A stretch of 57,896 nucleotides of DNA from positions 195,026 to 252,921 of the forward strand of contig NZ_BMWD01000010.1 of NCBI RefSeq assembly GCF_014651055.1, in the 5' to 3' direction. The notes under the pieces are model-generated. The model made no database searches and was not told where the DNA came from. It saw nothing but the letters and a program-made list of their open reading frames with translations. The translations under genes and the position numbers were made by a program. The first letter of the stretch is position 1, and each line of letters opens with the position of its first letter. Source of the DNA: Streptomyces fructofermentans. Its GTDB lineage: Bacteria; Actinomycetota; Actinomycetes; Streptomycetales; Streptomycetaceae. Of the stretch, positions 1-8,506 are shown piece after piece.

Positions 1-584
1 CCCTCGACCGGATCGCCCGCCGGCCCCCCGACGTCGTCGTGCTCGACGTCATGCTCCCGAACGCCGACGGCTTCGAGGTCCTCCAACTCCTCAGGTCCCG
101 GGCCGTCGACGTCCCGGTCCTCTTCCTCACCGCCCGTGACGCCGTCGAGGACCGGGTACGGGGGCTGCGCCTGGGCGGCGACGACTACGTCACCAAGCCC
201 TTCAGCGTCGTCGAGGTCGGCGCCCGGCTCCAGGCACTGCTCCGCCGCGCGCGCGGCGGAGCCCCCGTCGCCGAGGAGGCGTCGCTGCGCTGCGCGGACC
301 TCGCGATCGACGATCCACGGCACGAGGTCAGGCGTGCGGGCGAGTTGGTCGACCTCTCACCCACCGAGTACCGGCTGCTGCACTACCTGCTGAGCCATCA
401 GGGGCAGGTGCTCTCCCGCGCCCAGATCCTCGAAGCCGTCTGGCAGTACGACTTCGGCGGGGACAGCGTCGTCGTCGAGCGCTTCGTCTCCAACCTCCGC
501 CGAAAGATCGACGACGGGCGCGTGCCCCTGCTGCACACCGTGCGGGGCGTGGGCTACACCCTCCGGGAGCAGGCCGCCAGGTGA
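1..584 (+). CDS. Response regulator, OmpR/PhoB type (5' end cut by window edge)
   Basis: Only the C-terminal ~190 residues are present, reading in frame from base 3; a GTG at 39 lies inside the receiver domain and is not the true start. Visible are the phospho-acceptor Asp in VVLDVMLPNADGFE, the conserved Thr (LFLTARD) and Lys (VTKPF) of a receiver domain, then an OmpR-type winged helix (LSPTEYRLLHYLL, SNLRRKID, LHTVRGVGYTLR). It should bind DNA when phosphorylated by the kinase encoded next, whose GTG start overlaps this stop by 4 bases (GTGA), so the two are co-translated. The regulated genes cannot be told from sequence; the hydrolase downstream is a candidate. Confidence 0.93.
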   Translation, partial: LDRIARRPPDVVVLDVMLPNADGFEVLQLLRSRAVDVPVLFLTARDAVEDRVRGLRLGGDDYVTKPFSVVEVGARLQALLRRARGGAPVAEEASLRCADLAIDDPRHEVRRAGELVDLSPTEYRLLHYLLSHQGQVLSRAQILEAVWQYDFGGDSVVVERFVSNLRRKIDDGRVPLLHTVRGVGYTLREQAAR

Positions 585-2023
585 ACCTGTACGGACGTCT
601 CGCCCGGCCCTTCTCCAGTGTCCGGCTGCGCCTGCTGGCCGGCCTCGCCGTGCTGCTCGTGACCGGTCTGACAGCCAGTGCCGCAATCACCGGGTTCCTC
701 CTGGAGGACTTCCTGGACAAACGCTACGAGAACTCGCTCAGGGTCGGCGCCGAGCGGCTCACCGACGTGATCCGGCAGGGGCCGCAGACCGCCGACGCCG
801 AGCAACTCGCGGCCCTTCTCGGGCCTCCGCAGGGCGTCGTGGCCGTGGACCGCGACAACACCGTCCTGGAGAGCACCGGTTCGGCGTCCGCGGTGGCCGG
901 CGAACTCGCCGAACTCAGCGCGACCGTTCCGACCGGCCGGATCGTCACGTACGACGGCGACGACGAGCAGCACGGCCTCGCGGCGATCCGCATACCCAGC
1001 CCCGGCCTCACCATCGACCGCGGGACCGGTGAGGCCGACGTCGCACCGGCCGCGCTCGTCCTGGCCATCGACACCTCCGTCGACGACGCGACCACCGACG
1101 CGCTCATCGGGCGCCAACTCGCCCTGGTCGGCGGCGCCCTGCTGCTCCTGCTGGGGCTGGCCGTCGTCGTCCTGCGCGTCGGTATGCGCCCCCTGGCCCG
1201 CATGGCGCGGACCGCCGACGCCATAGCCGAGGGCCACCTCACGGAACGACTGCCGGCCAGGCGTGACGGCAGCGAGGTCGACCTGCTCGCCGAGGCGGTC
1301 AACCGGGCCTTCGACGCGCAGGCCCGCGCGGAGGCGACCGTGCGGTCCCTGGCGGCCGACACCTCCCACGAACTGCGCACCCCGCTCTCCACGATCTCCG
1401 GCTGGCTCGACCTGCACCGGCAGGGCGGCGTCTCGGGACCCGGCCTGGAGACCGCGTTCGAGCACATCGAGGACGAGGTGGGGCGGATGCGGCTGCTCGT
1501 CGAGGACCTCGCACTGCTCGCCCGCCTGGACGCAGGCCGCCCGGTCGAACAGGACGACGTCGACCTCACCGAGTTGGCGGCCGGTGTCGTCGAGGACGCC
1601 CAGATCATCCACCCCGAGCGCGCCGTCACCCTGGAACCCGCACCGCCCGCCCCCGTCACCGGAGACGCGAACCGGCTGCAGCAGGTCCTGCGCAACCTCG
1701 TCGGCAACGCCGTCCAGCACACCCCCGCCCGCACCGCGGTACTGGTCAGGATCACCTCCGCCGGCGGGGACGTACAGCTGTGCGTCATCGACGACGGACC
1801 AGGCATCCCGCCGCGCGACCTGCCCCGCGTCTTCGAGCGCTTCTGGCGCGCCGAGGCCAGCCGCAGCCGTGCCTACGGCGGTTCCGGTCTGGGCCTGGCC
1901 ATCGTCGAGGCCATCGTCCACGCCCACCACGGACAGGTGCGGGTGGCGTCGGAGGTGGGCGTCGGGACCACCGTCACCATCCGGCTTCCCCGTGCCGGCC
2001 GCGAGGACAAGGCCGTCCACTGA
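581..2023 (+). CDS. Sensor histidine kinase with HAMP domain
   Basis: 480 residues. An N-terminal membrane segment (about 18-44), an extracytoplasmic region of ~130 residues and a second membrane segment (about 178-202) precede a HAMP linker, the HisKA box with phospho-acceptor His263 (DTSHELRTPLS) and a HATPase_c domain with N box (NLVGNAVQHTP), G1 box (DDGPGIPP), F box (FERFWR) and G2 box (GGSGLGLAIV). It autophosphorylates and passes phosphate to the regulator encoded upstream. The start is a GTG overlapping the regulator stop. The extracellular domain has no motif I recognise, so the stimulus is unknown. Confidence 0.95.
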   Translation: MNLYGRLARPFSSVRLRLLAGLAVLLVTGLTASAAITGFLLEDFLDKRYENSLRVGAERLTDVIRQGPQTADAEQLAALLGPPQGVVAVDRDNTVLESTGSASAVAGELAELSATVPTGRIVTYDGDDEQHGLAAIRIPSPGLTIDRGTGEADVAPAALVLAIDTSVDDATTDALIGRQLALVGGALLLLLGLAVVVLRVGMRPLARMARTADAIAEGHLTERLPARRDGSEVDLLAEAVNRAFDAQARAEATVRSLAADTSHELRTPLSTISGWLDLHRQGGVSGPGLETAFEHIEDEVGRMRLLVEDLALLARLDAGRPVEQDDVDLTELAAGVVEDAQIIHPERAVTLEPAPPAPVTGDANRLQQVLRNLVGNAVQHTPARTAVLVRITSAGGDVQLCVIDDGPGIPPRDLPRVFERFWRAEASRSRAYGGSGLGLAIVEAIVHAHHGQVRVASEVGVGTTVTIRLPRAGREDKAVH

Positions 2024-2039
2024 AGGAATCGAGGAGGAC

Positions 2040-3035
2040 ATGGACATCCGAGACCGGATGGACCCGCAGGTGAGGGCCAGGCTCGACCAGTACCTCGCCG
2101 TCGTGGGCCCGCAGGGACTGAGCGGGATCGAGGACATCCCCGAGCGGCGGCGCAGGCAGGCGGAACTCACGGCCGGCCACCGCCCGGCGGGTCACCCCGG
2201 CGCGGCCGGGGAGGCCGGGGACGTCGAGGTGCGCGACCACGGGATCAGGGGCGGTACGGACACGGGTCCGCCCGTGCGGGTACGGGTCTACCGGCCGAGG
2301 GGTGCCCCGCCAGTGGCTCCGTGCGTGCTGTATCTCCACGGCGGCGGGCTGGTCGCCGGGAGTGTGGACGGCGACGACGCGAGGGCGGCCGGACTCGCCC
2401 GCGCCACCGACTGCGTCGTCGTCTCGGTCGACTACCGCCTGGCGCCCGAGAACCCGTACCCCGCCGCCGTCGACGACTGCTTCGCCGCACTCGTGTGGGT
2501 CGCGGAGAGCCACCGGCGACTTCGCGTCGACCCCCGTCGCCTCGCCCTCTACGGGCCCAGCGCGGGCGGTTGCCTGGCGGCGGCGACCGCTCTGCTGGCC
2601 CGTGACCGCGGCGGCCCCGGGATCGCCTGCCTGATGCTCGTCTCTCCCATGCTGGACGACCGCCCGACACCGTCGCATCGCACCAACACCGGGTTCGGCG
2701 CCTGGAGTCGCGAGGCCAATGTCCAGGCGTGGCAGGCGTTCCTGGGCGCGGACTTCGGAACGGACCGGGTGTCGCCCTACGCGGCGCCGGCGCGTGCCGG
2801 GGACCTCACGGGGCTGCCGCCGGCCTACGTCGACATCGGCGATCTCGACCTGTTCCGGGACGAGGCCGTGGACTTCGCCCTGCGGCTCATGAGGGCCGGA
2901 GTCCCCGTCGAGCTGCACGTCCACCCGGGCGGCATCCACGGCGGTGAGAACCTGGCGCCGGAGGCCGGGTCGAGCGTGCGGTTGCGGGGCCACCGCCACA
3001 GCGCCCTGCGCAGAACCCTGGGCGTGGGCACCTGA
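2040..3035 (+). CDS. Alpha/beta hydrolase, hormone-sensitive-lipase (HSL) family
   Basis: 331 residues. The frame is open far upstream, but ATG 2040 follows a GAGGAGG ribosome site and lies 17 bases after the kinase stop, so it is probably co-transcribed with the two-component genes. The HSL oxyanion motif HGGG is at 100-103, the nucleophile elbow is GPSAGG with Ser174, followed by the acid in DLDLFRDE and the His in PGGIHGG. The usual elbow is GDSAGG; the Asp-to-Pro change next to the nucleophile is uncommon. The family hydrolyses carboxylic esters. There is no signal peptide, so a cytoplasmic esterase is inferred; the substrate is unknown. Confidence 0.88.
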   Translation: MDIRDRMDPQVRARLDQYLAVVGPQGLSGIEDIPERRRRQAELTAGHRPAGHPGAAGEAGDVEVRDHGIRGGTDTGPPVRVRVYRPRGAPPVAPCVLYLHGGGLVAGSVDGDDARAAGLARATDCVVVSVDYRLAPENPYPAAVDDCFAALVWVAESHRRLRVDPRRLALYGPSAGGCLAAATALLARDRGGPGIACLMLVSPMLDDRPTPSHRTNTGFGAWSREANVQAWQAFLGADFGTDRVSPYAAPARAGDLTGLPPAYVDIGDLDLFRDEAVDFALRLMRAGVPVELHVHPGGIHGGENLAPEAGSSVRLRGHRHSALRRTLGVGT

Positions 3036-3366
3036 GCGGCGGGGCAGGCAGCTGCACCTCCTTGGGAGACGGCAGTTCGGCCGGCCCAGGGCGGGGAAGC
3101 GGCGTGCGTGCCCACCAGGCGCGGGACCGCTTCTGCCGAGGGTGCCGGGCGTGCCCGGAGATCCTTCCGTCCCCCTGTGACCGAGCACTTGAGTCGGCCC
3201 CATCGGCCAGGTGGAGCGCTCAGCTCGCGAGGCTCCGCCCAGGTAAGCGTCCAGCGGCGCGTTCGCTGCCGGAAGGCGGATCTGTGCGGAGACCGCGGCC
3301 TGGGAGGGCGTCCACGGGCTGACGTCCAACGGCTCCGGGGCCAGGTGGGCCGGGCGCCCTGACGTT

Positions 3367-3408
3367 GGCCGCCCGCCGGCGTCGGCCCGCCGGCGTCGGC
3401 GGGCGGCC
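3367..3408. terminator. Perfect 12-bp inverted repeat, probable bidirectional terminator
   Basis: GGCCGCCCGCCG (3367-3378) is matched exactly by CGGCGGGCGGCC (3397-3408) around an 18-base loop containing a partial direct repeat. It lies between two convergent genes, near the end of the 398-base gene-free stretch 3036-3433. Elsewhere in that stretch I see no gene, promoter or RNA. There is no U-tract, as is usual in high-GC actinomycetes. Confidence 0.55.
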
Positions 3409-3433
3409 GTCCGGAGCGGCGGACGGGGCGTCG

Positions 3434-4039
3434 TCACTCGGGGACGCCGAGCGGCGGGTGCTCAAGCACACGGGGCTTGTACTCGACCAGCTGGATGCGA
3501 CCGTCGAAGGTGCGGTGCTCGATCATGTCGAGGGCAACGTCCGGATAGCCGTCGTAGATGCGTTCCTCGCCCGTGGCCCCGGTGATCACCGGGAACATCA
3601 CGACCCGGAATCGGTCGACGAGTCCGGCACGCAGCAGGGACCGGCACAGGCTGAGGCTGCCGATCGTGCTGAGGAGCCCCGAGCCGCTCGACTTCATGGC
3701 GCGGACCGCCTCGACAGCGTCGTCGCGGACGAGCGTGCAGTTGGCCCATGTCAGCGGCTCCTTGAGAGAGGAGGAGAACACGACCTTGGAAGCTTGCGTG
3801 AGCTCGTCGACGGACGCCTCCTCCTCGGGCCTGAACTCGTCCTGGCCATCGGGGACCTCCCCCGAGGCGAAGCCCGACATCAGGCGGTAGGTGTTCGCTC
3901 CCATCAGGTAGGTGGCCTCGGGCTGCTCGCCGAGCCATGAGAGGTACTCCGGGCCCTCAAGGCCCCAGAACCCCGGCCACCCCTCTCCCGATGCGTGGCC
4001 GTCGAGGGAGGTGATGAAGTCGATGAGAAGCTCCGACAT
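3434..4039 (-). CDS. Dihydrofolate-reductase-like protein (RibD C-terminal fold)
   Basis: 201 residues with the RibD_C/DHFR-like layout: N-terminal strand with SLDG (IDFITSLDGHASGEG), TYLMGANTYRLM in the position of the cofactor-binding GRxTY loop, KVVFSSSL, and the C-terminal half GLLSTIGSLSLCRSLLRAGLVDRFRVVMFPVI. Such proteins bind NADPH and reduce small substrates; most actinomycete copies are uncharacterised. They are not true folate reductases, and RibD itself has an extra deaminase domain that is absent here. It is a single gene transcribed away from the transporter operon, with its start 501 bases from that operon's start codon. Confidence 0.85.
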   Translation of the reverse strand: MSELLIDFITSLDGHASGEGWPGFWGLEGPEYLSWLGEQPEATYLMGANTYRLMSGFASGEVPDGQDEFRPEEEASVDELTQASKVVFSSSLKEPLTWANCTLVRDDAVEAVRAMKSSGSGLLSTIGSLSLCRSLLRAGLVDRFRVVMFPVITGATGEERIYDGYPDVALDMIEHRTFDGRIQLVEYKPRVLEHPPLGVPE

Positions 4040-4225
4040 GGCGATGTCCTTTCCTGAGGTGTCACGAGCTTGGACCGGCCGGGAGCCACGAACTCATCGG
4101 CCGCGCCGCGGAGCAACGAGAGAAACGGCCCGGCCAACCGTCACGTCCAGCCGGGCCAGGTAGGACGCTCAGGGGCCGACTGAAGCGCTCAGTCACACCC
4201 ACCTGGCCCGCCTCGGCGCAACTGG

Positions 4226-4253
4226 TTGACAATCCTGCTGTAGCAAATACCAT
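4226..4253 (+). promoter_or_regulatory. Candidate sigma-70-like promoter of the importer operon
   Basis: TTGACA (4226-4231) and TACCAT (4248-4253) are separated by 16 bases. Transcription would start near 4260, giving a leader of about 280 bases before the binding-protein ATG at 4541. The gene-free stretch 4040-4540 also holds the paired box described separately; between roughly 4260 and 4510 I see no other clear element or gene. Confidence 0.5.
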
Positions 4254-4526
4254 CTTTCCTATGGAGCGGACCCCGCTTCTCCAGTCGAAGTGATCGACGC
4301 GGGCGACGGACACCCCGGCCGCCCATCCGGGGCCGGGAGCGGACCCGTGCGGCGGCAAGGAGTGCGCGCGGTACCGCCGCCGCGATCGGCACAGGCGGGT
4401 GCGCCCGGGACGGCCCACCCGCTTCGCCTCCCCGCTCCCCTCGGAGCACCTCTTCTCACCGGCATGCCACTCAGGCGCAGCGAGTGGCGGACGCGTATCC
4501 CTATCGGTCAAGCGCTATAGCAAATA
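4237..4526 (+). promoter_or_regulatory. Pair of near-identical 13-bp boxes at promoter and ribosome site
   Basis: GCTGTAGCAAATA (4237-4249) sits in the spacer and -10 of the candidate promoter; GCTATAGCAAATA (4514-4526) ends 2 bases before the GGAGG of the first gene. They differ at one base, and the second contains the palindrome GCTATAGC. An AT-rich 13-mer recurring 277 bp apart in such GC-rich DNA is unlikely by chance and suggests a two-site operator, possibly with looping. No regulator gene is adjacent. Confidence 0.5.
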
Positions 4527-4540
4527 GTGGAGGATCAACG

Positions 4541-5659
4541 ATGATCTCGCTTTCCAGAGCTTGCGCCTCGGCGGCCGCCTGCGCGGTCGTACTCACCGCG
4601 TGCGGAGGCCCGACGGACGCGGACGGAGGGGCGACACCCACGCCCTCGGTCGACGTGGGCAAGGCGTCACCCGTCACGCCACTCGACGCGGCGACGATCG
4701 CCAAGGCCAAGAAGCAGGGATCGCTCCTCCTGTACACCAACGCGGACGCCGACCAGATGGCGCCCGTCGTGAAGGCCTTCGAGGCGAAGTACGACGGCAT
4801 CGAACTGCGCGTGCTGAACATGAACGACACGCAGACCTTCCAGCGCTACGCCACGGAGACCGCCACCGGCGTTCGTACCGCGGACGTCGTCATGGCCACC
4901 GACGCGGTCGGCATGCTGAACTTCGTCGACAAGGGCAACGTCCTGGACTACGACGACCCCAACGTGCAGCACCTCCCCGAGTACGCCCGGTTGGCACCCG
5001 GAGTCGTCGCCATGTCCGAGGACCCGCTCGTCGCCGTGTACAACACCGCCCTCCTTCCCAGGGACAAGCAGCCCAAGGACCTCAAGTCCCTGGCGGAGCT
5101 GTCCGACTCGATCAAGGGCAAGGTCGGCACCACGGACATAAGCAACCCGCAGTCCTTCGGGGCCGTCAGCAACTACACGGCCGAGCACGGGGACGAGGGC
5201 TGGAGGAACATCGAGGCCCTCGGGCCCAACACCGGCGTCGAGTCGGGCAACGGCAACCTGATGCAGAAACTGGCCCAGGGCGAGTACCAGGCCACCTACT
5301 TCGTGGCCGGCTCGGTCCGCGCGCTGATCGAGGAGGACGAGGCTGCGAAGATCCTCAACTACACCTACCTGACGGACGGGACGCCCATGCTCCCGAGGGC
5401 CGTCGCCGTCACCAGGAAGGCGAAGTCGCCCGAAGCAGCGAAGCTCTTCGTCAACTTCCTGCTGTCGGTCGAGGGACAACAGGCCGCCTGCAAGGGCGGG
5501 TTCACCCCGTACCGCGACGGAGTCGAGTGCCCGTACGGCATCGCAGCCGTCGAAAAGGTCGTCGGCGCCGACAACATGATGCTCGGCGGCTACCCCGAGG
5601 ACATCGTCCGGAACAAGCCGGCGATCGTCGAACGCTGGAAGAAGGCGTACGACCGATGA
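4541..5659 (+). CDS. ABC importer substrate-binding lipoprotein (ferric-iron/spermidine type fold)
   Basis: 372 residues. ATG 4541 is chosen over a longer frame because GGAGG lies 7 bases upstream and the protein then opens with a lipoprotein signal with lipobox LTAC and Cys21. The mature part follows the pattern of periplasmic binding proteins of the iron(III)/polyamine/2-aminoethylphosphonate class: KKQGSLLLYTNADADQM near the start, LAVYNTALL-like hinge region (VAVYNTALLPRD), and a C-terminal block AKLFVNFLLSVEGQQ. It would capture a solute outside the membrane for the permease encoded next. No metal-binding Tyr pair is obvious, and the catabolic genes downstream argue for an organic acid rather than iron. 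Confidence 0.88.
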   Translation: MISLSRACASAAACAVVLTACGGPTDADGGATPTPSVDVGKASPVTPLDAATIAKAKKQGSLLLYTNADADQMAPVVKAFEAKYDGIELRVLNMNDTQTFQRYATETATGVRTADVVMATDAVGMLNFVDKGNVLDYDDPNVQHLPEYARLAPGVVAMSEDPLVAVYNTALLPRDKQPKDLKSLAELSDSIKGKVGTTDISNPQSFGAVSNYTAEHGDEGWRNIEALGPNTGVESGNGNLMQKLAQGEYQATYFVAGSVRALIEEDEAAKILNYTYLTDGTPMLPRAVAVTRKAKSPEAAKLFVNFLLSVEGQQAACKGGFTPYRDGVECPYGIAAVEKVVGADNMMLGGYPEDIVRNKPAIVERWKKAYDR

Positions 5660-7398
5660 GCGACACGCGACTGCGTCCGCCACCGGCCGTTGCCCCGCCC
5701 CCGACCCGTGGGCCCCGGAGACGGCTGCTGTCCACCACCGCGAGCCACTACCTGCTGTGGGCGGCGGCACTCCTGGTCGTCGTCGGCCCGATCGTGCCGG
5801 TCGTGGCCGCCTCGCTGTGGTCGGCACCGCTGTACGACGGCGGAGGCCATCCGACCTGGGACAACTTCCACTCCCTGGTCACCGACCGCGGTTGGTGGAC
5901 CGCGGTGCTCAACTCGGTCCTGTTCGCGGCCCTCAACACCGCGGGGTCGATCCTGGTCGGCGTGGCGTGCGCGGTACTCCTCACCCGGACCGACGTCCCC
6001 GGACGCCGCGTCCTGACGACGTTCCTGCTGATACCGATAGCCCTGCCCGGGCTGGTCCTCATCATCGGCTGGGCGGCCATGTGGACCCCGGCGGGATTCG
6101 CGTCCTCGTGGCTGGAGACCAACACCTTCCTGGTCATGCCGGTGAACCTCTACAGCATTCCCGGGATGGCCATGGTCGCGATGAGCGTGGCCTCCCCTAC
6201 CGTCTTCCTGCTGTGCCGCGGCACCCTGCTGTCGATCGACCCCGCCCTGGAGGACGCCGCCCGGACGCTTGGAGCCGGCCCGCTGCGCAGCCTGTTCTCC
6301 ATCAGCCTGCCCCTGCTGCGCCCCGCGATCACGAACGCGGCGCTGCTGGTCTTCGCCCTGTCGATGGAGGTCCTCGGCCTCCCCCTGATCCTGGGCTTCT
6401 CCAGCAGGATCAACCTGATCTCCACCTACCTCTACGACCACTGGGTCAACGACGCGGAACAGGGACTGGTGTCCGCGGGCGCCGTGTTCCTGCTGATCGC
6501 GGTGTCCGGACTGCTCGTGCTCCGCAACCGGCTCGTCGGGGACGTCGCCCGGTTCACCACCACGACCGGCAAACCCACCGGAGTCCGCATCCTCCAACTG
6601 GGCCGCGCGCGCTGGCTCCTGGCGGCGGCCGTGGCGCTCTTCCTGCTCGTCTTCGTCGTCGTGCCGCTCGCCGGCGTCCTCCTGGCGGCGTTCACCTCCA
6701 TCCTGTCCCCGTTCATCTCCCCGTGGAGCGTGCTGACCCTCGACAACTTCACCGCGGTCCTGGACAACCCCCTCTACACCGACTCGATCATCAACAGCCT
6801 GCTCATCGCCGGCGTCGGCGGCGCCCTGACGACAATCGTCATCGCGGTCCTCTCGGTGATCGCGCACCGATCGCGGTTCCGCTTCCGCGGCTCCCTTCAG
6901 CAGGGCATGCTCTGGCCGCGCATGATGCCGGCCCTCGTCACCGGCATGGCGTTCTTCTGGAGCTTCGCCCTGCTCGACAGGTCCGGGGCGATCCGCGCCG
7001 GCCTGTGGGGCATCGGCATCGCGTTCGCCGTACGCAGCCTGGCCCTCGGCTACAGCGCCTTCTACCCGGCGCTCGCCGGCATCGGCGCCGACCTCGACAA
7101 CGCCGCCCGTACGTCCGGAGCCACCTGGTGGACCGCCATGCGCACCATCGTTCTCCGGCTCGTGGCACCCGCCATGGGCGCCTCGTTCGTGCTGCTGTTC
7201 GTGGCCATGCTCAACGACGCCGAACCGGCCGTGTTCCTCGTCACGGACGAGACCCCCGTACTGGGCCTCACCATGCTGCAACTCGCGGCTACAAGCTTCG
7301 GCGGGACCGTCGCCGCGTTGGGAGTCATCCAGATGGTCATCACCTTGGTCGTCCTGGGCGCCGGGCGCGCCCTGCTGGGGGTGCGCCCCCGTGCCTAG
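5656..7398 (+). CDS. ABC importer permease with both membrane domains fused
   Basis: 580 residues with about 12 hydrophobic segments in two homologous halves. Each half carries an EAA loop for docking to the ATPase: EDAARTLGAGPLRSLFSISL in the first and DNAARTSGATWWTAMRTIVL in the second. This fused organisation is typical of the iron(III)/thiamine-type importers (FbpB/ThiP-like). ATG 5656 overlaps the lipoprotein stop as ATGA, and the 3' end overlaps the ATPase start by 8 bases, so the three transporter genes are translationally coupled. Confidence 0.93.
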   Translation: MSDTRLRPPPAVAPPPTRGPRRRLLSTTASHYLLWAAALLVVVGPIVPVVAASLWSAPLYDGGGHPTWDNFHSLVTDRGWWTAVLNSVLFAALNTAGSILVGVACAVLLTRTDVPGRRVLTTFLLIPIALPGLVLIIGWAAMWTPAGFASSWLETNTFLVMPVNLYSIPGMAMVAMSVASPTVFLLCRGTLLSIDPALEDAARTLGAGPLRSLFSISLPLLRPAITNAALLVFALSMEVLGLPLILGFSSRINLISTYLYDHWVNDAEQGLVSAGAVFLLIAVSGLLVLRNRLVGDVARFTTTTGKPTGVRILQLGRARWLLAAAVALFLLVFVVVPLAGVLLAAFTSILSPFISPWSVLTLDNFTAVLDNPLYTDSIINSLLIAGVGGALTTIVIAVLSVIAHRSRFRFRGSLQQGMLWPRMMPALVTGMAFFWSFALLDRSGAIRAGLWGIGIAFAVRSLALGYSAFYPALAGIGADLDNAARTSGATWWTAMRTIVLRLVAPAMGASFVLLFVAMLNDAEPAVFLVTDETPVLGLTMLQLAATSFGGTVAALGVIQMVITLVVLGAGRALLGVRPRA

Positions 7399-8506
7399 CC
7401 TCCACCTGGACGGAATCACCAAGCAGTTCAGCCGCCACACCGCCCTGCACGATCTGTCGCTGACCGTCCGGGACGGCGAGATCTTCACCCTGCTGGGCCC
7501 CAGCGGCTGCGGAAAGTCCACCACGCTGTGGTCCATCGCGGGCCTGCACCGGCCCGACTCCGGCAGCATCGCCTTCGGCGACCGCGTCGTCTTCGACCAC
7601 GGCCGCGTCAACGTGGAGCCCGAGGACCGCAACTGCGGCGTCGTCTTCCAGTCCTACGCCATCTGGCCGCACATGTCGGTCGCCGAGAACGTCGGCTACC
7701 CCCTCAAGCTGCGCAGGACCCCCGCGGCCCGACGCGACCGCCGGGTGCGGGAAGTCCTGGAACTCGTAGAACTCGGCGACCACGCCCTCAAGTACCCGCA
7801 CCAGTTGTCCGGCGGCCAGCAGCAACGCGTCGCCCTGGCACGGGCCCTCGCCCACCCGCCCGACATGCTGCTCCTGGACGAACCCTTCTCCAACCTGGAC
7901 GCCAAACTCCGGGACCGGTCCCGCCAGTGGCTCAAGGCGCTGCAGTCCCAGGTGGGCGTCACCACGGTGTTCGTGACGCACGACCAGGACGAGGCCCTCT
8001 CCTTCAGCGACCGCGTCGCTGTCATGAACCGGGGGAGGGTGCACCAGGTCGGCACCCCCGAGGAGATCTACCGGTACCCGGCCGACCTGTTCGTGGCCGA
8101 CTTCGTCGGCACCGCCAACCTCCTGCCCGCAGAAGTCGTGGCGGCCGACGGCACACGGGCGCGGGTCCGCGTCGAGGGCATCGGCACACCCCTGGACGTC
8201 CCGCACACCGACAAGCGCCTCGGCACCGCGAAGGTGTCCGTCCGGCCCGAGAACATCCACATCCACCGGGCCGGCGACGGCACCGGCACGGCACCGGACC
8301 GGCTCACGGTCCCGGTCGAGGGCCGCGCCTACCTCGGCGACCACCACCGCTACAGCATCCGCATCGGCGGCACGCCCGTCGCGGTGACCACCACCCGTCC
8401 CGTCGACGGGGCCGAACTCACCATCAGCCTTTCCCCGGAAGACATCCGCATCTTCCCGGTGGAATCCGACCCGTACGAGGAGAACCCGCATGCCCCCGTC
8501 CACTGA
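7391..8506 (+). CDS. ABC importer ATPase (MalK/PotA/FbpC type)
   Basis: 371 residues from a GTG that overlaps the permease by 8 bases. Walker A GPSGCGKST is at 36-44, then the Q loop (VVFQSYAIWPHM), the signature LSGGQQQRVALA, Walker B LLLDEPFSNLDAKL and the switch His in VFVTHDQDEA. The C-terminal ~130 residues form the TOBE-type regulatory domain usual in importers (VSVRPENIHIH). It powers the permease encoded upstream. The next gene starts inside its last 17 bases. Confidence 0.95.
   Translation: MPSLHLDGITKQFSRHTALHDLSLTVRDGEIFTLLGPSGCGKSTTLWSIAGLHRPDSGSIAFGDRVVFDHGRVNVEPEDRNCGVVFQSYAIWPHMSVAENVGYPLKLRRTPAARRDRRVREVLELVELGDHALKYPHQLSGGQQQRVALARALAHPPDMLLLDEPFSNLDAKLRDRSRQWLKALQSQVGVTTVFVTHDQDEALSFSDRVAVMNRGRVHQVGTPEEIYRYPADLFVADFVGTANLLPAEVVAADGTRARVRVEGIGTPLDVPHTDKRLGTAKVSVRPENIHIHRAGDGTGTAPDRLTVPVEGRAYLGDHHRYSIRIGGTPVAVTTTRPVDGAELTISLSPEDIRIFPVESDPYEENPHAPVH

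Noticed and set aside
554..2170. Long open frame antisense to the histidine kinase
   Set aside because: High-GC codon bias leaves antisense frames open; composition is Gly/Arg/Asp-rich with no domain, and the forward kinase is unmistakable.
4484..4540. Earlier start of the binding lipoprotein
   Set aside because: Would add 19 polar residues before a perfect lipoprotein signal and has no ribosome site.
5590..7632. 680-residue frame antisense to the permease
   Set aside because: Same artefact; the product is a run of Glu, Gln, Arg, Gly and Asp without fold.
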